DNA of 64,000 bases from NCBI GenBank assembly GCA_038316385.1, contig JBBQAN010000009.1, forward strand, positions 62,001-126,000, written 5' to 3'. The notes beneath the pieces are model-generated. The model ran no database searches and was not told the origin of the DNA. It saw only the letters and a list, made by a program, of their open reading frames with translations. The position numbers and the translations under genes are program-made. This document shows, piece after piece, positions 44,234 to 52,719 of the stretch (positions are counted from its first letter, which is position 1; each line of letters starts with the position of its first letter). Source of the DNA: SZAS-103 sp038316385 (GTDB lineage Bacteria; Pseudomonadota; Gammaproteobacteria; Xanthomonadales; Xanthomonadaceae).

Positions 44234-46306
44234 TCAGAACTCGTAGTTCATGTCCGGGCCGGCGACAGCGAGGAAGTGGCCTTCAACGTAGTCCACACCG
44301 ATCGAGAACAATGCGCTCATGCTGCCGGCGTCCTGCACGAATTCGGCGATGATCTGCTTGTGCAGGCGATGGCCTTCGACCGTCATCTCTTTCAGTTTCT
44401 TCTGGTGGTCCGGACTCTTCGACAGCTCCGCCATGAACGAACGATCGAGCTTGAGGAACGCCGCATCGACATGGGTCAGCAACTGGAAGGAATTAAGACC
44501 CGCTCCGAATTGCCCCAGCGCGATCCGGCAGCCCAGCGGTTTGATCGCGTTGTGCAGATCCTGCGCCGCACGCAGGTTGGTGAATGCCTTGGATTCGGCG
44601 ATTTCCAGCACCAGCCGGTCGCCCGGGACGTCGTGCTTCTTGAGTTGTTCGCCGATCAAACGTTCCAGGCCGCCTTCGATCAACGACTCCGGTGTGACCT
44701 TGACCAGCAGCGTGGTGTGCTTGCCGGCTTTCTTGCGCTCGGCCAGTATCGCGATGGCGCGGCTGATCACCCAGCGATCGACATCGTCAAGCAGACCGTG
44801 TTCTTCGGCAATCGGCAGAAAACTCATCGGCGGCACTACTTCGCCGGTGCCGGACTTCATCCGCAACAGCACTTCGTACAGCTCTCCCGGTTGGCCGTTC
44901 ATGCTGATGATCGGCTGGTAATGCAGGACGAAGCCGTCGCCGCTCAATGCGTCACGGATGCGTTTGACCCAGCTCTCGATGCGTTCGGTCTCGGCGCGAT
45001 CGCGCGCTGAGGGATCGAAGATCTCGACTCGGTTGCCGCCGAGGTTGCTGCAAGAATTCACCGCTTGGCCGGCCTTGCCCAGCACTTGTTGGAGGCTCGC
45101 GATTTTCTCGCCAATCTGCACGCCGCCGATGCTGACCGTGATGCTGACCGATCGCTCTCCCGCTTCGACGATGAAGCCCTGGAACGCCGCGCGGATTTTT
45201 TCAGCCAACTCCGCGCTCGCCTTCGGCGGCGAATCGGTCTTGAGCACCGCGAAGGTGTGATCGCCGAAACGCGCACTCACGACATCCTCGCCGACGGTTT
45301 CGCGTAGCCGCGCTCCGAGACGCGCGAGCAGTTCGTCGGTATGGGCGATGCCGATGTCCTGCATCAGGACGCTGTAATGATCCGGTTCGATCAACAACAG
45401 CAACTGATCGTTGCGGCCGGCGGCCGCGGCGGCGACTGCCGGTTCGATATGTTCCAGGAAGAACCGGCGGTTCGACAGTCCCGTGGTCTGGTCGCGATAG
45501 CGCAGTTCGTCGAGTTCGCGCGCCATGTCCGCATCGATCGTGCGCTGACGGAAAATGATCTGCAGGCAGGATTCACCTTCGTAACTGGCCTGTGCGAATT
45601 CCATGGTCGCGTCAAAATCGGTGCCGTCCGCGCGCCTTGCGCGCAGTTCGAGAGTGCGCGGCGGTGGCACGCCCTTGGCCAGATCGCGCAGCAGGTGCTT
45701 GAATTTGTCGGCATCCGCCGCCGCCACCATGTCCATCAGCGGCAGACCTTCGATTTCCTCGAATTCCTCGTAGCCGAACATTTCCAGATACGCTTCGTTG
45801 GCGCGAATATGCATGCCTTCGTGGACGTACGCGATCGGGTCGCGCGAGGATGCGATCAGCGAGTCGCAGCGGCGCTCTGACTCGTGCATCGCGGCCTCGA
45901 TCTGGCGCAACGCGCGACGGTTTTCGAGGACGGCGAATTCATTGCGCACGACCATGCGCAGATGCTCGGGTCGGTTGCGCAGTGCGACATCGCGCGCGCC
46001 GGAGACTAGCGCGGCGATCACCCGATCTTCGTCGAGTTCACCGATGGTGGCCACGACCGAAATATCCTTGCCGCTCGCATTCACTGCGTTGATCACGGTC
46101 GCGAAGGTGAGTCCGCTTGCGTCCAGCGAGGCGAGCACAACGTCCACCGCGCCTTCGGCCAGTTGCGCGTTCAGCTCGGCGAGATTTTCGGCACGCTGCG
46201 GACGCACCGCGACCCCGCCATTGCGCAGGACGCTGATGTGGTGCTCGGCGTGATCGAGTTGGTCTTCGACGACCAGCAGTCGGATGACGATTTCGTTGGC
46301 GGGCAT
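44234..46306 (-). CDS. fimX: FimX-like c-di-GMP receptor (REC-PAS-GGDEF-EAL, degenerate)
   Basis: A 690-residue protein, nearly the size of Pseudomonas FimX (691). Domains in order are REC-like (about 8-130), PAS (about 150-265), GGDEF-like (about 270-430) and EAL-like (about 440-690). The cyclase motif is changed to GDHTF and the EAL motif to EVL in YEVLLRM; DDFGTG is changed to GQFGAG. It should therefore bind, not turn over, c-di-GMP. FimX controls type IV pilus assembly and twitching. It lies 39 bp upstream of gluQ in the same direction. Confidence 0.88.
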   Translation of the reverse strand: MPANEIVIRLLVVEDQLDHAEHHISVLRNGGVAVRPQRAENLAELNAQLAEGAVDVVLASLDASGLTFATVINAVNASGKDISVVATIGELDEDRVIAALVSGARDVALRNRPEHLRMVVRNEFAVLENRRALRQIEAAMHESERRCDSLIASSRDPIAYVHEGMHIRANEAYLEMFGYEEFEEIEGLPLMDMVAAADADKFKHLLRDLAKGVPPPRTLELRARRADGTDFDATMEFAQASYEGESCLQIIFRQRTIDADMARELDELRYRDQTTGLSNRRFFLEHIEPAVAAAAAGRNDQLLLLIEPDHYSVLMQDIGIAHTDELLARLGARLRETVGEDVVSARFGDHTFAVLKTDSPPKASAELAEKIRAAFQGFIVEAGERSVSITVSIGGVQIGEKIASLQQVLGKAGQAVNSCSNLGGNRVEIFDPSARDRAETERIESWVKRIRDALSGDGFVLHYQPIISMNGQPGELYEVLLRMKSGTGEVVPPMSFLPIAEEHGLLDDVDRWVISRAIAILAERKKAGKHTTLLVKVTPESLIEGGLERLIGEQLKKHDVPGDRLVLEIAESKAFTNLRAAQDLHNAIKPLGCRIALGQFGAGLNSFQLLTHVDAAFLKLDRSFMAELSKSPDHQKKLKEMTVEGHRLHKQIIAEFVQDAGSMSALFSIGVDYVEGHFLAVAGPDMNYEF

Positions 46307-46377
46307 GCCTGAGGCTCTAGAGACTTCAACGGGTTATTTACACTTATTCGAGCGGATTCGCCAGATTGGATGATCTG

Positions 46378-47457
46378 TCACAACGGCGTTTTTCCGGATT
46401 CGCCAGCGATTTCCCGCACCAATCTGGGTACCAGATAGCCTGGCAGCCCGGCAATCAAGGCCGCGTGTAGAAGCCGTGCCTCGTCGTCGCCAACCTCGAA
46501 ATGCGCGACGCCGGTCACCCGATCGAGCTGGTGCAGGTAGTAGGGCAACACGCCAGCCTCGAACATCCGTCGCGATAGCGTGGCCAATGTGTCCGCATCG
46601 TCGTTCACCCCGCGCAGCAATACCGATTGATTCAGCAGCGTCACGCCAGCGGCGCGCAAGCTGGCCAGCGCTGCATCCACATCAGCATCGAACTCGTTGG
46701 CGTGATTGGCATGGATCACGATGACGACCTGCTGCGGCAATCTGCGCAGCCAATCCAGCAGTTCGGCATCAACGCGCTCCGGCAATACGACAGGCAGCCG
46801 GGTATGAATGCGCAATCGACGGACATGACCGATTTGCGCGAGCGCAGCTGTGAATTCGGCGAGTTTCAGGGTGGACAGCGCCAGTGGATCGCCGCCGGAT
46901 AACAGCACTTCCTCGATGCTGGCATCGGCGCGCAGGTAATCCAGCGCGACATTCCAGTTCGATGATGCGGCAGTTTCCTCGGCGTAAGGGAAATGACGGC
47001 GAAAACAATACCGGCAATGCACCGCGCAACTGCCGGTTGCGATCAACAGTGAACGGCCGTCGTATTTGTGAATGACGCCTGCCGCACCCCGCGCTGCAGA
47101 ATCGCCGACCGCATCCAGATTGAAACCTGGTGCAATGCGTTCTTCGTCGAGGATCGGCAGCACCTGGCGCAACAATGGATCGGCTGGATCGCCGTGGCGC
47201 ATCTTCGCAACGAAACCGCGCGGCACCCGCAACGGGAACTGCGCCGCCGCCGCGGCGGACAACGCTCCGCCAAGCTGCTGCAGGCCAACCATACCCAGCA
47301 ATTCGCGCGGATCGCGCACGGCGTCGCGCCAGAGCTCCTGCCAGCGCGGCTGCATCGGGTGGGCATGAGCGGTTATCATATCGGGCTGCGGCGTTGCCGG
47401 TAGCGGTTCCCCGGCTTCCATCGTTTCAATTTTCCAACCATCAGTGTAGCCGTTCAT
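46378..47457 (-). CDS. epmB: EF-P beta-lysylation protein EpmB
   Basis: A 359-residue radical-SAM lysine 2,3-aminomutase-like enzyme that makes (R)-beta-lysine for EF-P. The cluster motif CAVHCRYC and the next RRHFPYAE are intact, and VLLSGGDPLAL and NQSVLLRGVND are typical. It diverges from efp with only 33 bp between starts, strong functional context. EpmA, which attaches the beta-lysine, is not in the window. The ATG at 47457 is chosen; another Met lies 12 codons later. Confidence 0.95.
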   Translation of the reverse strand: MNGYTDGWKIETMEAGEPLPATPQPDMITAHAHPMQPRWQELWRDAVRDPRELLGMVGLQQLGGALSAAAAAQFPLRVPRGFVAKMRHGDPADPLLRQVLPILDEERIAPGFNLDAVGDSAARGAAGVIHKYDGRSLLIATGSCAVHCRYCFRRHFPYAEETAASSNWNVALDYLRADASIEEVLLSGGDPLALSTLKLAEFTAALAQIGHVRRLRIHTRLPVVLPERVDAELLDWLRRLPQQVVIVIHANHANEFDADVDAALASLRAAGVTLLNQSVLLRGVNDDADTLATLSRRMFEAGVLPYYLHQLDRVTGVAHFEVGDDEARLLHAALIAGLPGYLVPRLVREIAGESGKTPL

Positions 47458-47490
47458 GGCAACGGCACGCACGCCCACGGAGTGTTTCGG

Positions 47491-48057
47491 ATGGCCAATT
47501 ACGGCATGAACGACGTCAAGAACGGCATGAAGATCATCGTCAATGCCGAACCTTGTGTCATCACCGAGACCGAATACGTGAAACCGGGCAAGGGTCAGGC
47601 CTTCACCCACATCAAGTACCGCTTCATCAAGTCAGGTCGCGTGGTCGAGCTGACGATGAAAGCGACCGATTCCCTTGAAGCCGCCGACGTGGTCGATACC
47701 GACATGCAGTTTCTTTACAGCGATGGCGAGCACTGGCATTTCATGCAGAGCGAAACCTTCGAGCAAGTCCAGGCCGACGCGACCGGCGTGGGCGAGACCG
47801 CCAAATACCTCAAAGGCGAAGAACCTTGCGTGGTCACGCTGTGGAACGGCACGCCGATCGCGGTGCAGGCGCCGAATTTCGTCGAACTCAAGATCGTCGA
47901 GACCGATCCTGGCGTGCGTGGCGATACTTCGGGCGGCGGCGGCAAGCCGGCCAAGCTCGAAACCGGTGCCGTGGTGCGCGTGCCATTGTTCGTCGGCCAG
48001 GACGAAATCATCAAGGTGGATACGCGTACCGGTGAGTACGTCAGCCGCGTCAAGTAA
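47491..48057 (+). CDS. efp: translation elongation factor P
   Basis: A 188-residue EF-P that relieves ribosome stalling at polyproline. Lys34 in the loop YVKPGKGQAF is the site for beta-lysylation, matching the divergent epmB. Family blocks LYSDGEHWHFM, WNGTPIAVQAPNFVEL and VDTRTGEYVSRVK are present. The ATG at 47491 has GGAG 8 bases upstream; the two codons before it in frame are ignored. mtaD follows after 8 bp. Confidence 0.97.
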   Translation: MANYGMNDVKNGMKIIVNAEPCVITETEYVKPGKGQAFTHIKYRFIKSGRVVELTMKATDSLEAADVVDTDMQFLYSDGEHWHFMQSETFEQVQADATGVGETAKYLKGEEPCVVTLWNGTPIAVQAPNFVELKIVETDPGVRGDTSGGGGKPAKLETGAVVRVPLFVGQDEIIKVDTRTGEYVSRVK

Positions 48058-48065
48058 CTGCAGGC

Positions 48066-49412
48066 ATGATCAACAGCACAACAGCCATTGACTGCGACCT
48101 GCTGATCGAAGCCGGCTGGGTCGTGCCGGTCGAGCCGCACGGCATTGTGCTGGAGAACCACGCAGTCGCAGTGTGTGATGGCGCGATTCTCGCGGTGCTG
48201 CCGATTGCCGAAGCGCGCGCAGCATATCGCGCGACTGAAACCGTCAGTCGCCTGCAGTCGGTGCTGATGCCAGGCCTGGTCAACGCGCACACGCATAATC
48301 CGATGTCACTGCTGCGCGGCGTCGCCGACGATTTGCCGCTGATGCGCTGGCTGACCGAGCACATCTGGCCGATCGAGGCTGCGGTGATCGGTCCGCAATT
48401 CGTTGCCGATGGCATCGCACTCGCGATTGCCGAGATGCTGCGCGGCGGCACGACCTGCTGCAACGACAACTATTTTTTCCCGGACGTGGCTGCCGCGACC
48501 TATCGTCGGCACGGCTTCCGCGCTTTGGTCGGATTGCCGATCATCGAATTCCCGACCGCGTGGGCGAAAACCCAGGATGAATACTTCGACCGCGCTGGCG
48601 AAGTCCACGATCTGTATCGCCGCGACGATCTCGTGCGCACCTGTTTCGCGCCGCATGCGCCGTACACGGTGTCGGATGCGAGTTTCGAGCGCATCCGCGT
48701 GCTGTCCGATCAACTCGACGTACCGGTGCACTGCCACATCCACGAAACCGCGCAGGAAGTCGCCGACGCATTCAAGCAGTACGGTATTCGCCAGATCGCG
48801 CGACTCGACCGTCTCGGCCTTGTCAACGATCGCTTGATCGCCGTGCACATGACGCAATTGACCGATGCCGAAATCGCATTGTGCGCCGCGCGCGGAGTTT
48901 CGGTTGTGCATTGCCCGGAATCCAATCTCAAGCTTGCCTCCGGTTTCTGCCGAGTCGAGGCGCTGCGCCAGGCGGGCGTCAATCTCGCGCTCGGCACCGA
49001 TGGGTGCGCGAGCAACAACGATCTGGACATGTTCGGCGAGATGCGCACCGCTGCATTGCTTGCCAAAGCGGTCGCCGCAGATGCATCCGCACTCGATGCC
49101 GCGAGCACGTTGCGCATGGCCACGCTCGGCAGCGCAACGGCGATGGGCTTGGGCGAGCGAATCGGCAGCATCGTGCCCGGCAAGCGCGCCGACTTGATCT
49201 GCGTGGACATGGATCGTATCGAAACCCAGCCGCTGTACGACCCGATCTCGCAACTCGTCTATGCGACCGGTCGCCAACATGTGACCGATGTGTGGATCGA
49301 TGGTCGCGTGAAGCTGCGCGATGGCGAATTGATCGGCACTGACACAGCCGCATTGATCGCCAATGCGCGGCAATGGCGCGAGCGCATCGGGGCAATCGGG
49401 ACTGCGCAATGA
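48066..49412 (+). CDS. mtaD: 5-methylthioadenosine/S-adenosylhomocysteine deaminase-like hydrolase
   Basis: A 448-residue amidohydrolase of the TRZ/ATZ group. Metal ligands are seen in VNAHTHNPMSLLRG, VHCHIHETAQE, VVHCPESNLKLASG and GTDGCASNNDLD. Members deaminate MTA, SAH or related adenosine compounds. It stands directly before ubiG, with a 4-bp overlap; both SAM-dependent methylation and its SAH by-product link the two. Confidence 0.9.
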   Translation: MINSTTAIDCDLLIEAGWVVPVEPHGIVLENHAVAVCDGAILAVLPIAEARAAYRATETVSRLQSVLMPGLVNAHTHNPMSLLRGVADDLPLMRWLTEHIWPIEAAVIGPQFVADGIALAIAEMLRGGTTCCNDNYFFPDVAAATYRRHGFRALVGLPIIEFPTAWAKTQDEYFDRAGEVHDLYRRDDLVRTCFAPHAPYTVSDASFERIRVLSDQLDVPVHCHIHETAQEVADAFKQYGIRQIARLDRLGLVNDRLIAVHMTQLTDAEIALCAARGVSVVHCPESNLKLASGFCRVEALRQAGVNLALGTDGCASNNDLDMFGEMRTAALLAKAVAADASALDAASTLRMATLGSATAMGLGERIGSIVPGKRADLICVDMDRIETQPLYDPISQLVYATGRQHVTDVWIDGRVKLRDGELIGTDTAALIANARQWRERIGAIGTAQ

Positions 49413-50140
49413 CAACGACTGCATCGCATACGAATTTCGATCAAGCCGAGCTCGACAAGTTTGGTGAACTGGCCAGCAGATGGTGGGATCCTCGGGGCCC
49501 GCAACGCGCCCTGCATGAACTGAATCCAACGCGTCTGGATTATGTGCGTACGCGCTGCATATTGCGCACCGCTGCGGTGCTCGATGTCGGCTGCGGTGCG
49601 GGGCTGCTCAGCGAAGCACTGGCAGGCGAGGGCGCGGAAGTCGTCGCGCTCGATCTCGCGCCAGAACTGATCGAGATCGCGAAACTGCACCTGCTCGAAA
49701 CGCAAGCGAAACATCCGACGCTTCGTGTCGATTACCGTCTGCAATCGGTGGAAAGTCTGGCCATCTCCCATCCGGAAAGTTTCGATGCAATCACCTGCAT
49801 GGAAATGCTCGAGCACGTTCCCGATCCTTCCTTGGTCGTGCACGCCTGTGCAAACTTGCTCAAGCCGGGCGGGCGTCTGTTCGTGTCCACGCTCAACCGT
49901 ACACCCGCATCGTTCGCGCTGGCTATCGTCGGCGCTGAATACATCGCGAACCTGTTACCGAAAGGCACCCACAGCTATGCGCAATTCATCCGCCCAGCCG
50001 AACTTGCAACATGGTTTCGCGCTGCGGGATTGACGCTGGAAGACGTGAGCGGACTGCACTACAACCCGTTGACACGCCGCGCCGCGCTCGGTCGTCGCAC
50101 CGATGTCAATTACCTCGCATGCGCAGTGAAACCCGCATGA
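49409..50140 (+). CDS. ubiG: ubiquinone biosynthesis O-methyltransferase UbiG
   Basis: A 243-residue SAM-dependent methyltransferase acting at both O-methylation steps of ubiquinone synthesis. SAM motif VLDVGCGAGLLSEAL, FGELASRWWDPRGP near the N-terminus, CMEMLEHVPDP and LPKGTHSYAQFIRP are family marks. Its ATG overlaps the mtaD stop and its stop overlaps gph, so the three are translationally coupled. Confidence 0.95.
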   Translation: MTTTASHTNFDQAELDKFGELASRWWDPRGPQRALHELNPTRLDYVRTRCILRTAAVLDVGCGAGLLSEALAGEGAEVVALDLAPELIEIAKLHLLETQAKHPTLRVDYRLQSVESLAISHPESFDAITCMEMLEHVPDPSLVVHACANLLKPGGRLFVSTLNRTPASFALAIVGAEYIANLLPKGTHSYAQFIRPAELATWFRAAGLTLEDVSGLHYNPLTRRAALGRRTDVNYLACAVKPA

Positions 50141-50820
50141 ACCTGCACGGCATCGCATGCGTGTTGTTCGATCTCGACGGTACCTTGGTGGACAGCGCGC
50201 CGGATCTGCTTGCTGCAGTCAACAACGTGCGCGCGAATGCGGGGCAGCCTATATTGGGCTTGGCCGAACTGCGGCCAGTGGTGTCCAAAGGTGCGCGTGC
50301 GATGCTGGCGGTGGCGTTTCCAAATCTGGATACGGACCGGCGCGAAGAGCTCGTGCAGCCGATGCTCGATTACTACGCGAAATCCATTGCCGTGCACACG
50401 CGTCCATTCGATGGCATCGAATCGCTTTTGTCGCGGATTGAACGCGCTGGTTTGCGCTGGGGCATCATCACCAACAAATCCGAAACCCTCGCACGCGAGA
50501 TCGTGCGTGCGATGGGATGGAACGAACGCAGCGCGGTGCTGATCGGCGGCGATACATTGCCGACCAGAAAACCGGATCCGGCGCAATTGCTGCACGCATG
50601 CGCGATGCTTGCGATCACTCCGGAGCAATGCGTCTATGTTGGCGACGACGAACGCGACATCCAGGCCGCGCGCGCGGCGGGCATGCCCTCGGTCGCCGCG
50701 TTGTGGGGCTATCGCGAAGCGCATGAAAACCCCGCCGACTGGCAGGCCGACTGCTGCATCGAATATCCGCTGGAATTGTGCTTCGAACTGGCCGAAGGGA
50801 TCGGAAGTGACCGGGCTTGA
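50137..50820 (+). CDS. gph: phosphoglycolate phosphatase (HAD)
   Basis: A 227-residue HAD-superfamily phosphatase. Motif I FDLDGTLVDSAPDL has the nucleophilic Asp; ITNKSETLA, the Lys in TRKPDPAQLL and VGDDERDIQAARAAG complete the set. It hydrolyses 2-phosphoglycolate formed in DNA repair; in this order behind ubiG it may also be the MupP-like MurNAc-6-phosphate phosphatase known from pseudomonads. The two cannot be told apart by eye. Confidence 0.9.
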   Translation: MNLHGIACVLFDLDGTLVDSAPDLLAAVNNVRANAGQPILGLAELRPVVSKGARAMLAVAFPNLDTDRREELVQPMLDYYAKSIAVHTRPFDGIESLLSRIERAGLRWGIITNKSETLAREIVRAMGWNERSAVLIGGDTLPTRKPDPAQLLHACAMLAITPEQCVYVGDDERDIQAARAAGMPSVAALWGYREAHENPADWQADCCIEYPLELCFELAEGIGSDRA

Positions 50821-51613
50821 GCGCGTTGATCCCGAGTCCGCCGCCGTCACTGCATTCCTCGACAAATGGCGCGTACGCGAACCGGAGATGCTGTACGCGG
50901 AGGTGTTCTGCGCGCGTCCGCTGCGCGCACGGTTCGCACTGTGGGGTGCGTTGCTGCATGAGCTGCGGACTGCGGCATTCGAGCTCAGCGACGCGAGCCT
51001 GACCCTAGCGAAGTCCGCGTGGTGGGCCGACGAGTTGTTGCGTTGCGCGCAAGACGCGCCGCGGCATCCATTGACGCAGGCTCTGGATGCGCCGCGATTG
51101 CCGTGGCATCTCTTGGCGCAAGGCATGCTGGCGATGGCGCATGCCGATCCATCGCGACCTTCGGATCGCGATACGGCGATCGGTGCAGTCGCTCCGCTCG
51201 CCGAAGGCATCGCGACGGTTGAGGCCGCGCTGTTCGATGCGCCGAGTACCGACGCGGCAAGTCGCGCAGTCGCAGTGCATCTGCTCAGCGAACGGCTCCG
51301 TATCGGAATGGGTGCGAGCGATGGCGGGCGCGTCCCGCTATCGCTGCTCGCGCGGCATGGCATCACCAGTTCCGCAGTTACGCAGCCGCAGGGGATGCAG
51401 GCGGTCGCCGACTGGGCTGCCGAGCTGAGCGACGCGCTGCCGTTGGGTTTTGCGGGAATAGCGCTGTATCGAGCTGCGCGAACCACATTCGATGGCTGGT
51501 TTTTGCGCGAACTAGCCACACATCATGCGCGTCGTGCCATGCCGCGCCTGCGCGCGCTGCGGTTGGCATGGCTGGCAGCGCGACGGGTAGAAACGCCGCA
51601 AGGTATAAAATGA
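50807..51613 (+). CDS. squalene/phytoene-synthase-like protein
   Basis: A 268-residue helical protein. The start is GTG at 50807 with GAAGGGA upstream, overlapping the gph end by 14 bp. The pattern FLDKWRVREPEMLYAEVFC, ARFALWGALLHELRTAAFEL, AKSAWWADELLRCAQ is that of a squalene/phytoene synthase-like group in Xanthomonadales, usually behind gph. The Asp-rich DxxxD substrate motifs of real synthases are weak (DASLTLAKSAWW instead), so enzymatic activity is doubtful. Confidence 0.65.
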   Translation: MTGLERVDPESAAVTAFLDKWRVREPEMLYAEVFCARPLRARFALWGALLHELRTAAFELSDASLTLAKSAWWADELLRCAQDAPRHPLTQALDAPRLPWHLLAQGMLAMAHADPSRPSDRDTAIGAVAPLAEGIATVEAALFDAPSTDAASRAVAVHLLSERLRIGMGASDGGRVPLSLLARHGITSSAVTQPQGMQAVADWAAELSDALPLGFAGIALYRAARTTFDGWFLRELATHHARRAMPRLRALRLAWLAARRVETPQGIK

Positions 51614-51683
51614 TTCAAGCCGAGTCAGCAAGACGATCCGGGTTCGCTCCGCCGCAATCAATGGCAATAGCAGGATGATTCGC

Positions 51684-52649
51684 ATGTCCACCGACCACCA
51701 AGCCGATCCGCTCGCCGCATTACACGCTGACGAGGCCGCGAATGCGCTTCCGGATATCGCATCCGATCGTACGTCCAGTAACATAGCCGCGCTCGATTGG
51801 GTCGGCATGGACGCGATCGAACTGCCGATCCGCGTTGTTGATGGCGATGCCGATCTGCGCGTCGCAGCACGCGTATCGGCGGAAGTCGATCTGCGTGCAG
51901 GTGCGACGCGCGGCATCCACATGTCGCGGTTGTACCTCGCGCTGGACGCCGCCTTAGCGGAACCGTTGTCGCCCGCGATGCTGCATGCGCTGCTGCACGA
52001 ATTTCTGTCATCGCACGCGGGACTTTCGACGCGCGCACGCGCGCGCTTCGCGTTCGATTATTTCCTGCGCAGGCCTGCTTTGGCGAGCGGACACAGCGGC
52101 TGGCGGCGTTATCCGATTGTTCTTACGGCGACGCTGGTAGGCGATGTGCTGTCGATCGATATCGCATTTGATGTGGTCTATTCGAGTACGTGTCCAGCTT
52201 CGACTGCGCTTGCGCGGCAACTCGTGGCGGAAGACTTCGGCCGCGCCTTCCCGGCGCATGCGCCACTGAATCGCGATGCAGCCCTGCGCTGGCTCGCCGG
52301 CGAGCACGGCATGCGGGCGACGCCGCACAGCCAGCGCAGCACCGCGAGCGTCCGCGTCCGACTTGACTCCTCGATTGCAGCATTGCCTTTCACGGCGTTG
52401 ATCGAGCGCGCTGAAACCGCATTGGGGACTGCCGTGCAAACCGCAGTCAAACGCATCGACGAGCAAGCGTTCGCGCGTCGCAACGGCGAAAACCCGATGT
52501 TCTGCGAGGATGCCGTGCGTCTGTTGCAGGCCGCATTCACTGCTGGTTCCTCAGACGGTGACATCGGCGTGCGCGACATCGCCATTCGGGTCGCACATCA
52601 TGAAAGCCTGCACGCCCACGACGCGGTCGCCTCAGTCGGTAGGTGGTAA
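51684..52649 (+). CDS. folE2: GTP cyclohydrolase FolE2 (type IB)
   Basis: A 321-residue metal-dependent GTP cyclohydrolase making dihydroneopterin triphosphate for folate. Marks are LPDIASDR, LDWVGMDAIELPI, RGIHMSRLYLAL, the metal-binding Cys in SSTCPASTALA and the late HESLHAHDAVA. The ATG at 51684 has AGGA 8 bases upstream; another ATG is 3 codons earlier. FolE2 works with varied metals and is often used when zinc is scarce; no Zur site is evident. Confidence 0.94.
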   Translation: MSTDHQADPLAALHADEAANALPDIASDRTSSNIAALDWVGMDAIELPIRVVDGDADLRVAARVSAEVDLRAGATRGIHMSRLYLALDAALAEPLSPAMLHALLHEFLSSHAGLSTRARARFAFDYFLRRPALASGHSGWRRYPIVLTATLVGDVLSIDIAFDVVYSSTCPASTALARQLVAEDFGRAFPAHAPLNRDAALRWLAGEHGMRATPHSQRSTASVRVRLDSSIAALPFTALIERAETALGTAVQTAVKRIDEQAFARRNGENPMFCEDAVRLLQAAFTAGSSDGDIGVRDIAIRVAHHESLHAHDAVASVGRW

Positions 52650-52719
52650 ACACGCTTCGCCTGCCTGAATAAGCCGGTCGATCCGGGCAGGCTGCGACAG
52701 CATCCGTTAGCATGCGCGG

